A stretch of DNA of 64,000 bases from Allobosea sp. (GTDB taxonomy: Bacteria > Pseudomonadota > Alphaproteobacteria > Rhizobiales > Beijerinckiaceae). The stretch spans positions 1-64,000 of the forward strand of contig NZ_JAFKFW010000005.1 of NCBI RefSeq assembly GCF_017308015.1. Direction: 5' to 3'. Shown here piece after piece: positions 1-8,838 of the stretch. The notes under the pieces were generated by a model. The model had not been told where the DNA came from and did not search any database. It saw only the letters and a list, made by a program, of their open reading frames with translations. Both the position numbers and the translations under genes were made by a program. Within the stretch, counting starts at the first letter, position 1; each line of letters begins with the position of its first letter.

Positions 1-396
1 TCTCTCCCCGCCGGGGGGAGATGGACCCGGAACCGAGGCGAAGCGTCAGCGCGACAGGCCGGTTTTCCCGGTCGTCGTTTTGGTCGTGAGTTTCGTCGTC
101 GTCAGACGGACAGTCACAGAGCCAATCCCGAAGGGCTGAAAACTTCGCTATGCGGCGCAACCTCGCGCCACGCCCTGTCAGAACACCGGGAACGGCGAAA
201 AGTCAATCTCCTCCTCATAGCCGGGACCAGGCCGCACGTTAACCCTGCCCGTTGACCTCCCGTTCACGCTGCCAGCCGATTGGCCGGCGCCGGTAACCCG
301 AAGGCTACCCGCGCGGTCCAGCCTGCCTTCCGGAATGAAGATGGCGCGGTCCTTATGCCGCGCGGGAGTACCGGGTTGCGTTTGCGTTCTAACGAG
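1..396. other. Intergenic stretch, no supported gene
   Basis: Apart from the hairpin at 3-21, I see no convincing gene here. A TTG-initiated upstream extension of the next reading frame (from 280, or ATG at 355) is possible, but it adds low-complexity, arginine-rich sequence without a clear ribosome binding site. The upstream gene's end is not recognisable. Confidence 0.4.
3..21. repeat. Short GC-rich hairpin at window start
   Basis: A seven-base inverted repeat (TCTCCCC at 3-9, GGGGAGA at 15-21) brackets a five-base loop. It could be the end of a terminator of a gene left of the window or a REP-like palindrome. The sequence alone does not distinguish these. Confidence 0.4.
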
Positions 397-1479
397 ATGA
401 TGCAACGGCTTCAGCGCGAATTGCGGCACGGAGTGTCGTGCGCCCGCGCGCTGGGCGGCAGCGCCTGGACTCGGGCCGCAAAGATCGATCTCGTCCCGCT
501 TCTCATCACCGGCGCCGACCGGATCGAAACGGGCTTCCAGATTGCCTGCCGCGTCGGCCGCGGCCTGATGTCGCGCGGCGGCTTAGGTCTGCCCGGCGCG
601 CTTGCCTGGCGCATCGCCGCCGCGCTCGGCGGCGTCAGCCTGACAGCCGCCCTCGTCACCAGCCTTTCGGGAAATGGCGAAGGCCAGCCCCAGCTCGCCA
701 GCCTTGCATCTCCGGTTGCGGCCGCCACCACCCAGACCACCGCCGTCAATCGTAAGCCGCTCCTCGCCTCCACGGAAGCCGACTGGATCGCGATCACCCG
801 ACCGATCGCGATCTTTAATCTGGAGGCGCCAGAACTCGGCCGCGAGGCTCCCGCAATCGAAGCTCGACGCAGCCGCGACGGCAGCCGGCGCGAGGACCTT
901 CTGAGCTTTGGCACCTTTGCAGGCGGCGCTCCCCATCTCTCGCTGCGACTGCAAACGGGCGACGGCATCGCCGCCCAATCCGGCTCCTTCACGATCGCAC
1001 TGGTTCATGCGGCGGCGCTCCGCACCCTCGCCGTCGAGCGTGCCAGCACGTCAGCGGTGATCGAGACGCGCTTCGGCTCGCTCGAAACCGCCGACATCGT
1101 CCTTGGTGACGGCACGGAGAGCCACGCCTGCCTCGCCTTCCGTATGGTCGGGCCCGACGCCCCCTTCGCGATGAGCGGCTGGTGGTGCGCCGGCGCCAGG
1201 CCCAGCGACCGCCGGCAACTCGCTTGTCTGATCGACAGGCTCGACCTCGCCAATGCCGGCGCCGAGCCTGAATTACGCGCGGCCTTCGCCCGCAGCGAGT
1301 TGCAGCGCCAGCCGGGTTGTGCGACGCCGCGCCTCTCGGCGGCAGGCCGCAAGCTCTCCTGGCTCGACGCGAACGGCGCAATGCCCGCCCTGCGCATGAA
1401 GACCGCAAATGCAGAGCCGGCGAAGTCGGCAGCGGAACCGCGTCAGCGCCGTACCAGGAAGCCCCGTCGCGAGCGCTAA
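397..1479 (+). CDS. Hypothetical single-pass membrane protein
   Basis: I do not recognise a family. The protein is 360 residues from the tandem ATG at 397/400. One hydrophobic segment lies at about residues 66-90, preceded by a basic region and followed by an Ala/Ser/Thr-rich linker and a ~230-residue domain with alternating charged and hydrophobic segments. The C-terminus is strongly basic. This looks like an inner-membrane anchored protein with a periplasmic domain. Codon use is strongly GC at third positions, supporting a real gene. The frame is open from a TTG at 280; I prefer 397 because the earlier part is low complexity, but no strong ribosome binding site settles it. The stop overlaps a TAACAA/TTGTTA palindrome. 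Confidence 0.6.
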   Translation: MMQRLQRELRHGVSCARALGGSAWTRAAKIDLVPLLITGADRIETGFQIACRVGRGLMSRGGLGLPGALAWRIAAALGGVSLTAALVTSLSGNGEGQPQLASLASPVAAATTQTTAVNRKPLLASTEADWIAITRPIAIFNLEAPELGREAPAIEARRSRDGSRREDLLSFGTFAGGAPHLSLRLQTGDGIAAQSGSFTIALVHAAALRTLAVERASTSAVIETRFGSLETADIVLGDGTESHACLAFRMVGPDAPFAMSGWWCAGARPSDRRQLACLIDRLDLANAGAEPELRAAFARSELQRQPGCATPRLSAAGRKLSWLDANGAMPALRMKTANAEPAKSAAEPRQRRTRKPRRER

Positions 1480-1490
1480 CAAAGTTGTTA
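1477..1490. repeat. Small palindrome upstream of secreted protein gene
   Basis: TAACAA at 1477-1482 and TTGTTA at 1485-1490 form a perfect inverted repeat with a two-base centre, overlapping the stop codon of the upstream gene. It lies about 80 bases before the next start codon, so it could be an operator, but it is short and unsupported by a second copy. Confidence 0.3.
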
Positions 1491-1568
1491 ACGACGCGAT
1501 GCTAGTCTTTGCGCCGGTTTTTCCATGCTTACATCGAGTGGATCGGTCCGCTCCCGGAGATTGCCGTC

Positions 1569-1874
1569 ATGATGTCGTTCAAGCGCGTTGCCGCCATCCT
1601 CGCCGTCGCTGTCACGGCCTCGACCATCATGGCCAGCATCGCCGAGGCGCAGAGCCGCCGCGGCCCGCTGCGCGTCACCGTGCAGAAGCGCAGCTATCTC
1701 GACGCCGGCAATATCGTTCCGGTGGGCTCGCTGAACCGCTATGCCAGCCAGCACATGTCGGCCTCGCCGGTCTATGCCGGCCAGGGCGATCTCTACGGCG
1801 AAGGCACCCTGCCCGGCCGCATCGGCGCGGGCACGAACCCGTTCGCGAACACGTTTGCGACACCGCGGTTCTGA
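1569..1874 (+). CDS. Small secreted hypothetical protein
   Basis: The product is about 101 residues and starts with a basic N-terminus and a hydrophobic stretch ending in an alanine-rich cleavage-like site (IAEAQS, around residue 27), a typical Sec signal peptide. The mature ~75 residues are rich in Gly, Tyr, Ser and Pro with no cysteines. The start ATG at 1569 (or 1572) follows a GGAG at about 1555-1558; the frame is open from 1509 but the earlier codons would break the signal peptide. I do not recognise a family. It probably resides in the periplasm or envelope. Confidence 0.65.
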   Translation: MMSFKRVAAILAVAVTASTIMASIAEAQSRRGPLRVTVQKRSYLDAGNIVPVGSLNRYASQHMSASPVYAGQGDLYGEGTLPGRIGAGTNPFANTFATPRF

Positions 1875-2011
1875 GAGACGCTGTTAAGGCACCTTCTTGA
1901 AGGGCGCCATTTGAAAGGCACTTGTCATCCCGTGTCCGCGCAGCAGCACTACGTGCCGCAGCGCATGCGGGAAGACACACTTCATTGAAGCGCGCCCTTC
2001 ATTGACGCTTC

Positions 2012-4411
2012 TTACTCCGGCAACGCCCTGAGATATCGCACCGGCCGCCCCGGCGCCGCGGCGTTGGCCGCATGCACGATCGCGTTCGCGTCGATGCCGA
2101 AGTGACGGTAGAGATCCGCGACCGTGCCGGTCTGGCCGAAATGCTCGACGCCGAGCGCTTTCTGCTTGTGGCCATGGACGCTACCGAGCCACGCTAGCGT
2201 CGCCGGATGCCCGTCCAGCACCGAGACGATGCCGCAATCGCGCGAGAGTTCGCCAAGCAAGCGCTCGACATGGCTCGTCGCCTCGTGATTGCCGCGTTGG
2301 CGCGCCCGCTCCGCCGCCTGCCAGCCGGCATTGAGTCGGTCCGCCGAGGTGATGGCGAGCAGGCCGACATCGCGCCGGTCTTCGGAGAGCAGTCCCACCG
2401 CCTCGATCGCCTCCGGCGCCACCGCGCCGGTATAGGCGATCACGACCGAGGCGTTCGGCCCCGGCTTCCGCAGCCAATAGGCGCCGTCGATGATGGCGCG
2501 CTCCAGCTCCGGGGTCATCACCCGGCTCGGCTGCTCGACCTGCCGGGTGGACAGGCGCAGATAGACCGAGCCGCCGGTCTCGTCGCGCAGCCAGGTGCGC
2601 TCGTCCGGGTCGCCCTCGCCATCGCGCTGCATGTAGTCGAACGACCAGCGCATCATCACCGCGAGCTCGTCGACGAAGGCCGGCTCGAAGGAGCAAAGCC
2701 CATCCTGGCTCATGCCGATCAATGGCGTCGCGATCGACTGGTGCGCCCCACCCTCCGGCGCCAGCGTCACGCCGGACGGCGTCGCCACGACCATGAAGCG
2801 CGCATCCTGGTAGCAGGCATAGTTCAGCGCATCGAGCCCGCGTGAGATGAAGGGGTCGTAGAGCGTGCCGATCGGGATCAATCGCTCGCCGAAGATGGAG
2901 TGCGACAGGCCCAGCGCCGACAAGTTGATGAACAGGTTCATCTCGGCGATGCCGAGCTCGACATGCTGCCCCTTCGGCGAGAATTCCCATTTCTGCATCG
3001 AGGGAATGCGCTCGTCCTTGAAGGTGTCGGCCATCGATGCCTTGGCGAAGAGCCCGCGTCGGTTCACCCAGGGCCCGAGATTGGTCGAGACGGTGACGTC
3101 CGGCGCCGTGGTGACGATGCGGTCGGCCAGCGGCCCGCCAGTCTTGGCGAGATCGTCCAGCACCTTGCCGAAGCCCATCTGGGTGGACATCGACGGCTGG
3201 ATGCCGGCCTCCAGCTTCTCCGGAACCGGCAGCTTGACGGCCGAGAAGCGCCGGCGCCCTTCCGAGAAGAACGGCACCTTGTCGAGGAAGGCCCGCATCT
3301 CCCTCTCGGGAAGCCCGAGCCCCTCGAACAGGTCCCATTCATGGCCGGGGCGGACGCCGTTCGCCTTGCGGAAGCCGTCGAGCTGCTCCTTGGTCATCAG
3401 CCCGGCATGGTTATCCTTGTGCCCGGCGATCGGCAGGCCGAAGCCCTTCACCGTATAGGCGAGGAAGCAGACCGGCCGGTCATGGTCGATCGCCTCGAAG
3501 GCTTCGAGGATCGACGGCAGGTCATGGCCGCCGAGATTGCACATCAGCTTCGAGAGCTCGGCATCCGAGCGCTTCTCGATCAGCGTGGTCACCGGCCCCT
3601 GATCGCCGAGATCGTCCATCAGGCGCTTGCGCCAGGCCGCGCCGCCCTGGAAGGTCAGCGCCGAATAGAGCTGGTTCGGGCAGGAATCGATCCAGGCCTT
3701 AAGCCGTTCACCGCCCTTTTCCTTGAACGCCGCCTGCTGCAGCGAGCCGTATTTCAGCGTGACCACGTCCCAGCCGAAATTGCGGAACATCGTCTCGAAA
3801 CGGTCGTAAAGCCCCTCGCGGATCACCGCGTCGAGCGACTGGCGATTATAGTCGATGATCCACCAGGTATTGCGCAGGCCGTGCTTCCAGCCCTCCATCA
3901 GGGCTTCGAAGATATTGCCCTCGTCGAGCTCGGCATCACCGATCAGCGAGACCATGCGGCCTTCCGGCCGGTCCTTGGCCCAGCCATGCGCCTTCACATA
4001 ATCCTGCGTCAGCGACGAGAACAGCGTCTGCGCGACGCCGAGGCCGACCGAGCCGGTCGAGAAATCGACATCGTCGATATCCTTGGTGCGCGAGGGATAG
4101 CTCTGCGCGCCCTTGTAGCCACGGAAGTTCTCGAGCTTCTCGCGCGTCTGCAGGCCCATCAGGTAGTTGATGGCGTGGAAGATCGGCGAGGCATGCGGCT
4201 TCACCGCGACCCGGTCCTGCGGCTTGAGAGCCGCCATGTAGAGCGCGGTCATGATCGTGGCGAGCGAGGCCGAGGAGGCCTGGTGCCCGCCGACCTTCAT
4301 CCCGTCCTCGTTCTGGCGGATATGGTTGGCGTGGTGGATCGTCCACGAGGCCAGCCAGAGGATCTTCTTCTCCAGCTCGGCGAGAAACGGCAGGCGCGGA
4401 TCTGTTGTCAT
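2012..4411 (-). CDS. AceE-like transketolase-family ThDP enzyme
   Basis: This is a 799-residue thiamine diphosphate-dependent enzyme of the transketolase superfamily, resembling the homodimeric pyruvate dehydrogenase E1 (AceE) more than classical transketolase. An HASP motif at residues 73-76 and the ThDP/Mg signature GDAELDEGN at 158-166 are visible. The pyrimidine-binding and C-terminal domains follow. AceE proteins are usually near 890 residues, so this is a shorter relative; such proteins are often annotated simply as transketolase. No E2 or E3 gene lies nearby, so assignment as a pyruvate dehydrogenase subunit is not supported by context and the real substrate is unknown. It is divergent from an M20 amidohydrolase. 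No strong ribosome binding site precedes the ATG. Confidence 0.8.
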   Translation of the reverse strand: MTTDPRLPFLAELEKKILWLASWTIHHANHIRQNEDGMKVGGHQASSASLATIMTALYMAALKPQDRVAVKPHASPIFHAINYLMGLQTREKLENFRGYKGAQSYPSRTKDIDDVDFSTGSVGLGVAQTLFSSLTQDYVKAHGWAKDRPEGRMVSLIGDAELDEGNIFEALMEGWKHGLRNTWWIIDYNRQSLDAVIREGLYDRFETMFRNFGWDVVTLKYGSLQQAAFKEKGGERLKAWIDSCPNQLYSALTFQGGAAWRKRLMDDLGDQGPVTTLIEKRSDAELSKLMCNLGGHDLPSILEAFEAIDHDRPVCFLAYTVKGFGLPIAGHKDNHAGLMTKEQLDGFRKANGVRPGHEWDLFEGLGLPEREMRAFLDKVPFFSEGRRRFSAVKLPVPEKLEAGIQPSMSTQMGFGKVLDDLAKTGGPLADRIVTTAPDVTVSTNLGPWVNRRGLFAKASMADTFKDERIPSMQKWEFSPKGQHVELGIAEMNLFINLSALGLSHSIFGERLIPIGTLYDPFISRGLDALNYACYQDARFMVVATPSGVTLAPEGGAHQSIATPLIGMSQDGLCSFEPAFVDELAVMMRWSFDYMQRDGEGDPDERTWLRDETGGSVYLRLSTRQVEQPSRVMTPELERAIIDGAYWLRKPGPNASVVIAYTGAVAPEAIEAVGLLSEDRRDVGLLAITSADRLNAGWQAAERARQRGNHEATSHVERLLGELSRDCGIVSVLDGHPATLAWLGSVHGHKQKALGVEHFGQTGTVADLYRHFGIDANAIVHAANAAAPGRPVRYLRALPE

Positions 4412-4497
4412 GAATGTGGCCCGAACTCCCAGTGCCGCCGATCATGCACGGAAGCACTGGCAGAACGAGCCAAATTTCCATGCATCACTGGCCGACT

Positions 4498-4545
4498 TTG
4501 GTGATTTCCGCCATGGCGTGCCGGCCGGACAGGCGAAATCACCAA
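4498..4545. promoter_or_regulatory. 11-base inverted repeat in divergent promoter region
   Basis: TTGGTGATTTC at 4498-4508 is exactly inverted as GAAATCACCAA at 4535-4545, with 26 bases between. Four further bases next to the loop almost pair as well. It lies between the divergent AceE-like gene and the M20 gene. It could be a pair of operator half-sites or a stem-loop; no candidate regulator is adjacent. Confidence 0.4.
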
Positions 4546-4690
4546 TCAGCCCTCCACATGCCTTGTTGCCGGCTCCTTGCCGGCTGGCGCGGCCCGGCTA
4601 TGTCTGCGCCTCGCTTGTGAGCCGCCGTCGCACCATGCCAGAAACCCGCCACGGAATCGGGCCGAACGACCCGCGCAGGAGGAAGCTTCC

Positions 4691-6112
4691 ATGAGCAACA
4701 GCAAGGATGTCTGGCGTCGGATCGACGACAAGGCCCCGGCCTATTTCGGGCTCTCCGACCGCATCTGGCACATGCCTGAGCTGAATTACCAGGAAGTTCG
4801 CTCCGCTGCCGAGCACCGCGCCATGCTGGAGAGCGAAGGCTTCCGTGTCACCACCGGCATCGCCGGCATTCCAACCGTCGTCATCGGCGAGGCTGGCGAA
4901 GGCGGCCCGGTCATCGCGATCATGGGCGAATTCGACGCACTTCCCGGCCTGAGCCAGGAAGCCGGCAATGCCACCGAAACGCCGATAGAGAAGGGTGGCA
5001 ACGGCCATGGCTGCGGCCACAACATGCTGGGTTCGGCCTCGCTGCTCGCTGCAGCCGCGGTGAAGGACTATCTCGCGGCCAACAGGCTGAAAGGCCGCGT
5101 GCGCTACTATGGCTGCCCGGCGGAAGAAGGCGGCTCGGCCAAGGGCTTCATGGTGCGCGCCGGCGCCTTCGACGATGTCGATATCGCGCTGTGCTGGCAC
5201 CCGGCCTCGTTCAACGGCGTCAACCGCGCCTTCTCGCTCGCCTGCGTCGAGATCGAGTTCACCTTTACCGGCCGCGCCTCGCATGCCGCCGCCGCGCCCC
5301 ATCTCGGCCGCTCCGCGCTCGATGCGGTCGAACTGATGCATATCGGCGTGAACTACATGCGCGAGCATATGCCTTCGACGGCGCGCGTGCATTACGCGAT
5401 CATCAATGCCGGCGGCATTGCCCCGAATGTCGTCCAGGCCACCGCGACGACGCGCCAGCTCATCCGCGCCGCGACTCTCGGTGAAATGTGGGAGCTCGTC
5501 GCCCGCGTGAAGAAGATCGCCGAGGGCGCCGCCCTGATGAGCGAGACCACCGTCGCGATCAGGCAGCTCTCGGGCGACGCCAATCTCGTCGGCAACCGCC
5601 CGCTGGAAGAAGCGATGCAGGCCAATCTGCAGGCACTGGGCGGCCCCGGCTTCGACGCCGCCGACCATGCCTTCGCCGCCAGGTTCCAGCAGACCCTGAG
5701 CCCGCAGGACATCGCCGCCGCCTATGGCCGCTTCGACCTGAAGCCGAAGGACGGCGAGGCGCTCAGCGACGAGATCTACCCGCTGGGCGCCGGCAACGAC
5801 ACCTCCGTCGGCTCGACCGATGTCGGCACGGTGAGCTGGGTCGTCCCGACCGTGCAGTGCCGCACCGCCTGCTACGCCATCGGCACACCCGGCCATTCCT
5901 GGCAGCTCGTCGCGCAGGGGCTCGCCCCGGCCGCACATAAGGGGCTGGCGCTTGCGGCCAAGGCGATGGCCGGCGTCGCCACCGACGTGCTGAACGATCC
6001 TGCCCTGCTCAAGGCGGCCAAGGACGAGTTCGCGGCCTTTCGCGCCAAAAACCCCTTCGCCAATCCGATCGCCGACGATGTCGAGCCGCCGCTCGACATG
6101 GCCGCGCACTGA
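4691..6112 (+). CDS. M20 amidohydrolase, AbgB-like
   Basis: This 473-residue cytoplasmic metallohydrolase belongs to peptidase family M20, subfamily like AbgB (p-aminobenzoyl-glutamate hydrolase subunit B, ~480 residues). Metal-binding and catalytic motifs are intact: GHGCGH at residues 105-110 and PAEEGG at 143-148, plus the SHAAAAPHLGRSALDA segment of the dimerisation region and GSTDVG near the C-terminus. The family cleaves amide bonds of aminoacyl or N-acyl substrates; the exact substrate cannot be read from sequence. The start is set by AGGAGGA at 4677-4683. It is paralogous to the gene at 22831-24258, with motifs at the same residue positions. An imperfect hairpin follows it. Confidence 0.88.
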   Translation: MSNSKDVWRRIDDKAPAYFGLSDRIWHMPELNYQEVRSAAEHRAMLESEGFRVTTGIAGIPTVVIGEAGEGGPVIAIMGEFDALPGLSQEAGNATETPIEKGGNGHGCGHNMLGSASLLAAAAVKDYLAANRLKGRVRYYGCPAEEGGSAKGFMVRAGAFDDVDIALCWHPASFNGVNRAFSLACVEIEFTFTGRASHAAAAPHLGRSALDAVELMHIGVNYMREHMPSTARVHYAIINAGGIAPNVVQATATTRQLIRAATLGEMWELVARVKKIAEGAALMSETTVAIRQLSGDANLVGNRPLEEAMQANLQALGGPGFDAADHAFAARFQQTLSPQDIAAAYGRFDLKPKDGEALSDEIYPLGAGNDTSVGSTDVGTVSWVVPTVQCRTACYAIGTPGHSWQLVAQGLAPAAHKGLALAAKAMAGVATDVLNDPALLKAAKDEFAAFRAKNPFANPIADDVEPPLDMAAH

Positions 6113-6119
6113 CCAGAAC

Positions 6120-6161
6120 GCGGGTCATCCCGGGGCTCTCGGGTCGCCCGGAATGACCCGC
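6120..6161 (+). terminator. Hairpin downstream of M20 gene
   Basis: Fifteen-base arms (6120-6134 and 6147-6161) pair with one mismatch around a 12-base loop and are followed by a T-rich run at 6163-6172, consistent with an intrinsic terminator eight bases after the stop. The arm contains GTCATcCCGGG, a word almost repeated at 12149-12159 downstream of argH, so it may be a dispersed palindrome serving as a terminator. Confidence 0.6.
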
Positions 6162-6188
6162 ATGTTTCGTTTTAGAATCGGAAAAGCG

Positions 6189-6467
6189 CTAGCTGCCCTG
6201 CGGCCCGGACAATTCGACACGGATCGTCGGCCGGGTTGCCTTGAACTCGGCCACGGCCGCCGAGGTGAGATCGGAAATCGAGTCGGACGCGTTCGACATC
6301 AGGCGCAGGATGATTCGCCCCAACCGGTCGCGCGCTTCGGTCTCCAGCTCGGTATCGAGCCTGTCGTCATGCCCGAGCACGGCCCAGGCTCTTGCCTGGA
6401 CGGCTTCTGCGACGAGCAGTTCCTGGGAGTTCAGTACACCTGGAAAGCGAAAGTTAGAGATAGACAT
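6189..6467 (-). CDS. Small hypothetical protein
   Basis: I do not recognise a family. The product is 92 residues from the ATG at 6467 (alternatives at 6482 and 6563 add mostly arginine-rich residues; no ribosome binding site is decisive). It has no signal peptide or membrane segment; the centre is predicted helical with many acidic residues (LDTELETEARDRLGRIILRLM), and the C-terminus ends in a short beta-like segment. It is convergent with the M20 gene. Confidence 0.45.
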   Translation of the reverse strand: MSISNFRFPGVLNSQELLVAEAVQARAWAVLGHDDRLDTELETEARDRLGRIILRLMSNASDSISDLTSAAVAEFKATRPTIRVELSGPQGS

Positions 6468-6626
6468 CGGCGATTCAAACATTGCTGGCCAACGGATATA
6501 GGGCGACCGCGGTTCCCGGCAAGGCGGAGAGAAAATTCGCAGTCGATTGGGCCGCGCTATCACCTTCGAAACTCCGTGTGACGAGCGCGCTACGAAGCCG
6601 GGCGCGGAACCCGGATAAACATAAAA

Positions 6627-6653
6627 TCCAAATTGGACTTATTGTCCAAATTT
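6627..6653. promoter_or_regulatory. TTGGA/TCCAA operator-like repeats, aminotransferase A promoter
   Basis: TTGGAC at 6633-6638 is inverted as GTCCAA at 6644-6649 across five bases, and another TCCAA (6627-6631) abuts the left arm, giving three alternating half-sites. The site lies about 90 bases before the GTG start of the aminotransferase at 6742. The same half-sites occur at 10633-10670 before the paralogous aminotransferase and argH. The YheO/DauR-like regulator encoded at 8831-9448 is the obvious candidate binder; that link is inference. Confidence 0.55.
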
Positions 6654-6741
6654 GCCTTGACCCGCCCCTCCCGGCCTGCACAGATGGCCGCTATAGCCTT
6701 GCCGCCACGCGGCAGGTCAGACGCCCAAGGCGGAGGCTCAC

Positions 6742-7851
6742 GTGAAATTCGACATTTTCCAGATGGAGCGGAACCAGACGCTCTTCGAGAACGACGTCGA
6801 GATCAACCTGACTGAAAGCGGCGTCCATCCCTGGTCAATCGAGGACATTCTGGGCGAACAGGCCGCCCGCGACCTGCTGAAGCAGCCGCTCGGCTATGGC
6901 TGGACCGACGGCCGGCCGGACCTGCGCGCCAACATCGCCTCCTGGTATCACGGCGCAACCGCGGCGAACGTGCTCGTGACCAACGGCTCTTCCGAGGCGA
7001 CGATGATCGCGTTGATGGCGCTGTTCGAGCCCGGCGACGCGCTGGTCTTCGCCCTGCCGAATTTCATGCAGATTGATGGGCTGGGCCGTGCGCTCGGCTT
7101 CGACATCCGACGGCTCGAACTCTCCGGCAACACCGACTGGCAGATCGATCCCGCAGAACTCGACAAGGTCGTTGCCGGCGCCAAGGCGATCGCCGTGACC
7201 AACCCGGCCAATCCCACCGGCAGCGTGCTGTCGGCAGCAAGCCGCGCCGCCCTTATCGAAACTGCGAAACGCAACGACGCCTGGCTGCTGGTCGATGAGA
7301 TCTATCGCGGCGGCGAGATCGACGGCGCCGAGACCGAGACGCTCTGGGGCAGCTATCCCAAGGTGGTCGTCACCTCCAGCCTGTCGAAATCCTTCGCCTG
7401 CCCCGGCCTGCGTTTAGGCTGGATCGTCGCACCGGAGGCGATCGTGGCCTCCGCCGCCGAGCGGCAGGACTACACCACGATCGGCAGCGGCATCCTCAGC
7501 CAGATCCTCGCCGAAGAGGTGATGCGCCCGGAAACACGCGGCCGCCTGCTTGCGCACGGCCGCGATTTGCTGCGCAGCAATGCCGATCTCGTGGCGCAAT
7601 GGATGGCGCAACATAACGACTGGTCATGGCGGCGCCCGCAGGCCGGCGGCATGGCCTTCCTGCACTATCCGCACGACATGCCCTCCGAGATTTTCTCGCA
7701 GAAGCTGCGCGAGGAAGAGAGCGTCTTCGTCGTGGCCGGAAGCTGGTTCGGGATCGAGAACCATATCCGCATCGGCATCGGCGTACCGACCGAGGTACTG
7801 CGTGACGGACTGGCGCGGATGGATCGGTTCCTGGCGCGTCACAGAGGCTGA
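6742..7851 (+). CDS. Class I/II PLP enzyme (aminotransferase A)
   Basis: This 369-residue fold-type-I PLP enzyme has the expected residues: GYGWTDG at 51-57 near the N-terminus, NPANPTG at 154-160, cofactor aspartate D185 in VDEIYR, and Schiff-base lysine K216 in SSLSKSFACPGLRLGW. No signal peptide is present, so it should act in the cytoplasm. Start is GTG at 6742, set by GGAGG at 6732-6736. It is clearly paralogous to the protein at 9459-10574 (shared GVHP and GYGWT motifs). The family includes transaminases and beta/gamma-lyases; substrate is unknown. It is convergent with the OCD gene, and its promoter carries the shared TTGGA/TCCAA repeats. Confidence 0.85.
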   Translation: MKFDIFQMERNQTLFENDVEINLTESGVHPWSIEDILGEQAARDLLKQPLGYGWTDGRPDLRANIASWYHGATAANVLVTNGSSEATMIALMALFEPGDALVFALPNFMQIDGLGRALGFDIRRLELSGNTDWQIDPAELDKVVAGAKAIAVTNPANPTGSVLSAASRAALIETAKRNDAWLLVDEIYRGGEIDGAETETLWGSYPKVVVTSSLSKSFACPGLRLGWIVAPEAIVASAAERQDYTTIGSGILSQILAEEVMRPETRGRLLAHGRDLLRSNADLVAQWMAQHNDWSWRRPQAGGMAFLHYPHDMPSEIFSQKLREEESVFVVAGSWFGIENHIRIGIGVPTEVLRDGLARMDRFLARHRG

Positions 7852-7864
7852 AGCGCGTTGGGAA

Positions 7865-7885
7865 GGGCGACGCTACGCGTCGCCC
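7865..7885. terminator. Hairpin between convergent genes
   Basis: GGGCGACG at 7865-7872 and CGTCGCCC at 7878-7885 form a perfect eight-base stem with a five-base loop, and the loop holds the TAG of the minus-strand gene. It sits between convergent genes and probably acts in both directions, although no U-tract follows. Confidence 0.45.
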
Positions 7886-8838
7886 TGACGCCCGATTCCG
7901 TCCAGCACCACCCGCGCGATCGCGATATCCTGCACCGCGATCCCCGTGAGGTCGGCGATGGTGATATCGTCATCCGAACCGCGCGCCGGCGCGTCACCAG
8001 CCAGCACGGCCCCCAGCTCGACGCAGTCCCCAGCATCGATCAGCCCGACGGCTGCTGCTGCCGCGAACTCGCCATGGTCGAGGCTCTGCTCCAGCGAATC
8101 CGCGATCCGCGTATCGGCAAGCGCGACCAATGCCGTATCCAGCTCCTGCTTGCCCGGCGCATCGGCCCCGAGCGCAGTAATATGCGTGCCGGGCCTGATC
8201 CAGTCGCCGAGGATGATCGGCGCGGCGGCCGGCGTCACCGTGATCAGCGCATCCGACTGCGCGCAGAGTACCTCCAGCTCCGCCACCGGCTCGATGGTGA
8301 TGCCCTCCCCTGCGAGATCACGCCGCAGCGCGTCCAACTTCTCCGATGAACGCGCCCATACTGCGAAGATCGGCTCGCGCTCGCGCAACAGATGCGCGGC
8401 GGCGCGGATCTGGAACCGCGCCTGCGTGCCCGCGCCGACGATCCCGACCCGGCGCGCATCGGCCCGCATCCCGGCCCGCGTCGCGATGGCACCGGCCAGC
8501 GCAGTCCTGAGATCGGTCAGCCAGCCCTCGTCGCGGAGGATGGCGACGACAGTGCCGGTCTCGGCCGAGAGCGCGATCATCATGCCGCTCGTCGTCGGCA
8601 GGCCCCTGGCGGGGTTGTCGTAGAACCCCGTCGCGATCTTCACGACGAAGATGGCATTGCCTGCGATATGGCCGAACTTGATATGGCAATCGCCGTTATG
8701 CGCGGGGAAGCCGAGATAGCCGACCGGCGGCATCTGCACCTTGCCGGCCGCAGCGGCCTTGAAGCCTTCTTCCAGCGCAATGAAGGCCCGGTCGAGATCG
8801 ACGGCGGCCTCGATCTCCGCACGCGACAGGTCAAGCAT
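7873..8838 (-). CDS. Ornithine cyclodeaminase/mu-crystallin family protein
   Basis: The product (321 residues) fits the OCD/mu-crystallin family, NAD(P)-dependent enzymes that include ornithine cyclodeaminase, ketimine reductases and amino acid dehydrogenases. A substrate-binding N-terminal half (HIKFGHIAGN, LPTTSG) is followed by a Rossmann motif, GIVGAGTQARFQ, and the typical acidic DAPGKQELD segment. Start ATG at 8838 overlaps the stop of the upstream regulator gene by a few bases, indicating translational coupling; the longer frame to 8952 would overlap the regulator further. It is the last gene of a three-gene operon with aminotransferase B and the regulator. True ornithine cyclodeaminase activity is not established. 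Confidence 0.82.
   Translation of the reverse strand: MLDLSRAEIEAAVDLDRAFIALEEGFKAAAAGKVQMPPVGYLGFPAHNGDCHIKFGHIAGNAIFVVKIATGFYDNPARGLPTTSGMMIALSAETGTVVAILRDEGWLTDLRTALAGAIATRAGMRADARRVGIVGAGTQARFQIRAAAHLLREREPIFAVWARSSEKLDALRRDLAGEGITIEPVAELEVLCAQSDALITVTPAAAPIILGDWIRPGTHITALGADAPGKQELDTALVALADTRIADSLEQSLDHGEFAAAAAVGLIDAGDCVELGAVLAGDAPARGSDDDITIADLTGIAVQDIAIARVVLDGIGRQGDA

Noticed and set aside
2900-4504. 534-codon plus-strand frame opposite the AceE-like gene
   Set aside because: No domain, low-complexity composition, antisense to a conserved enzyme.
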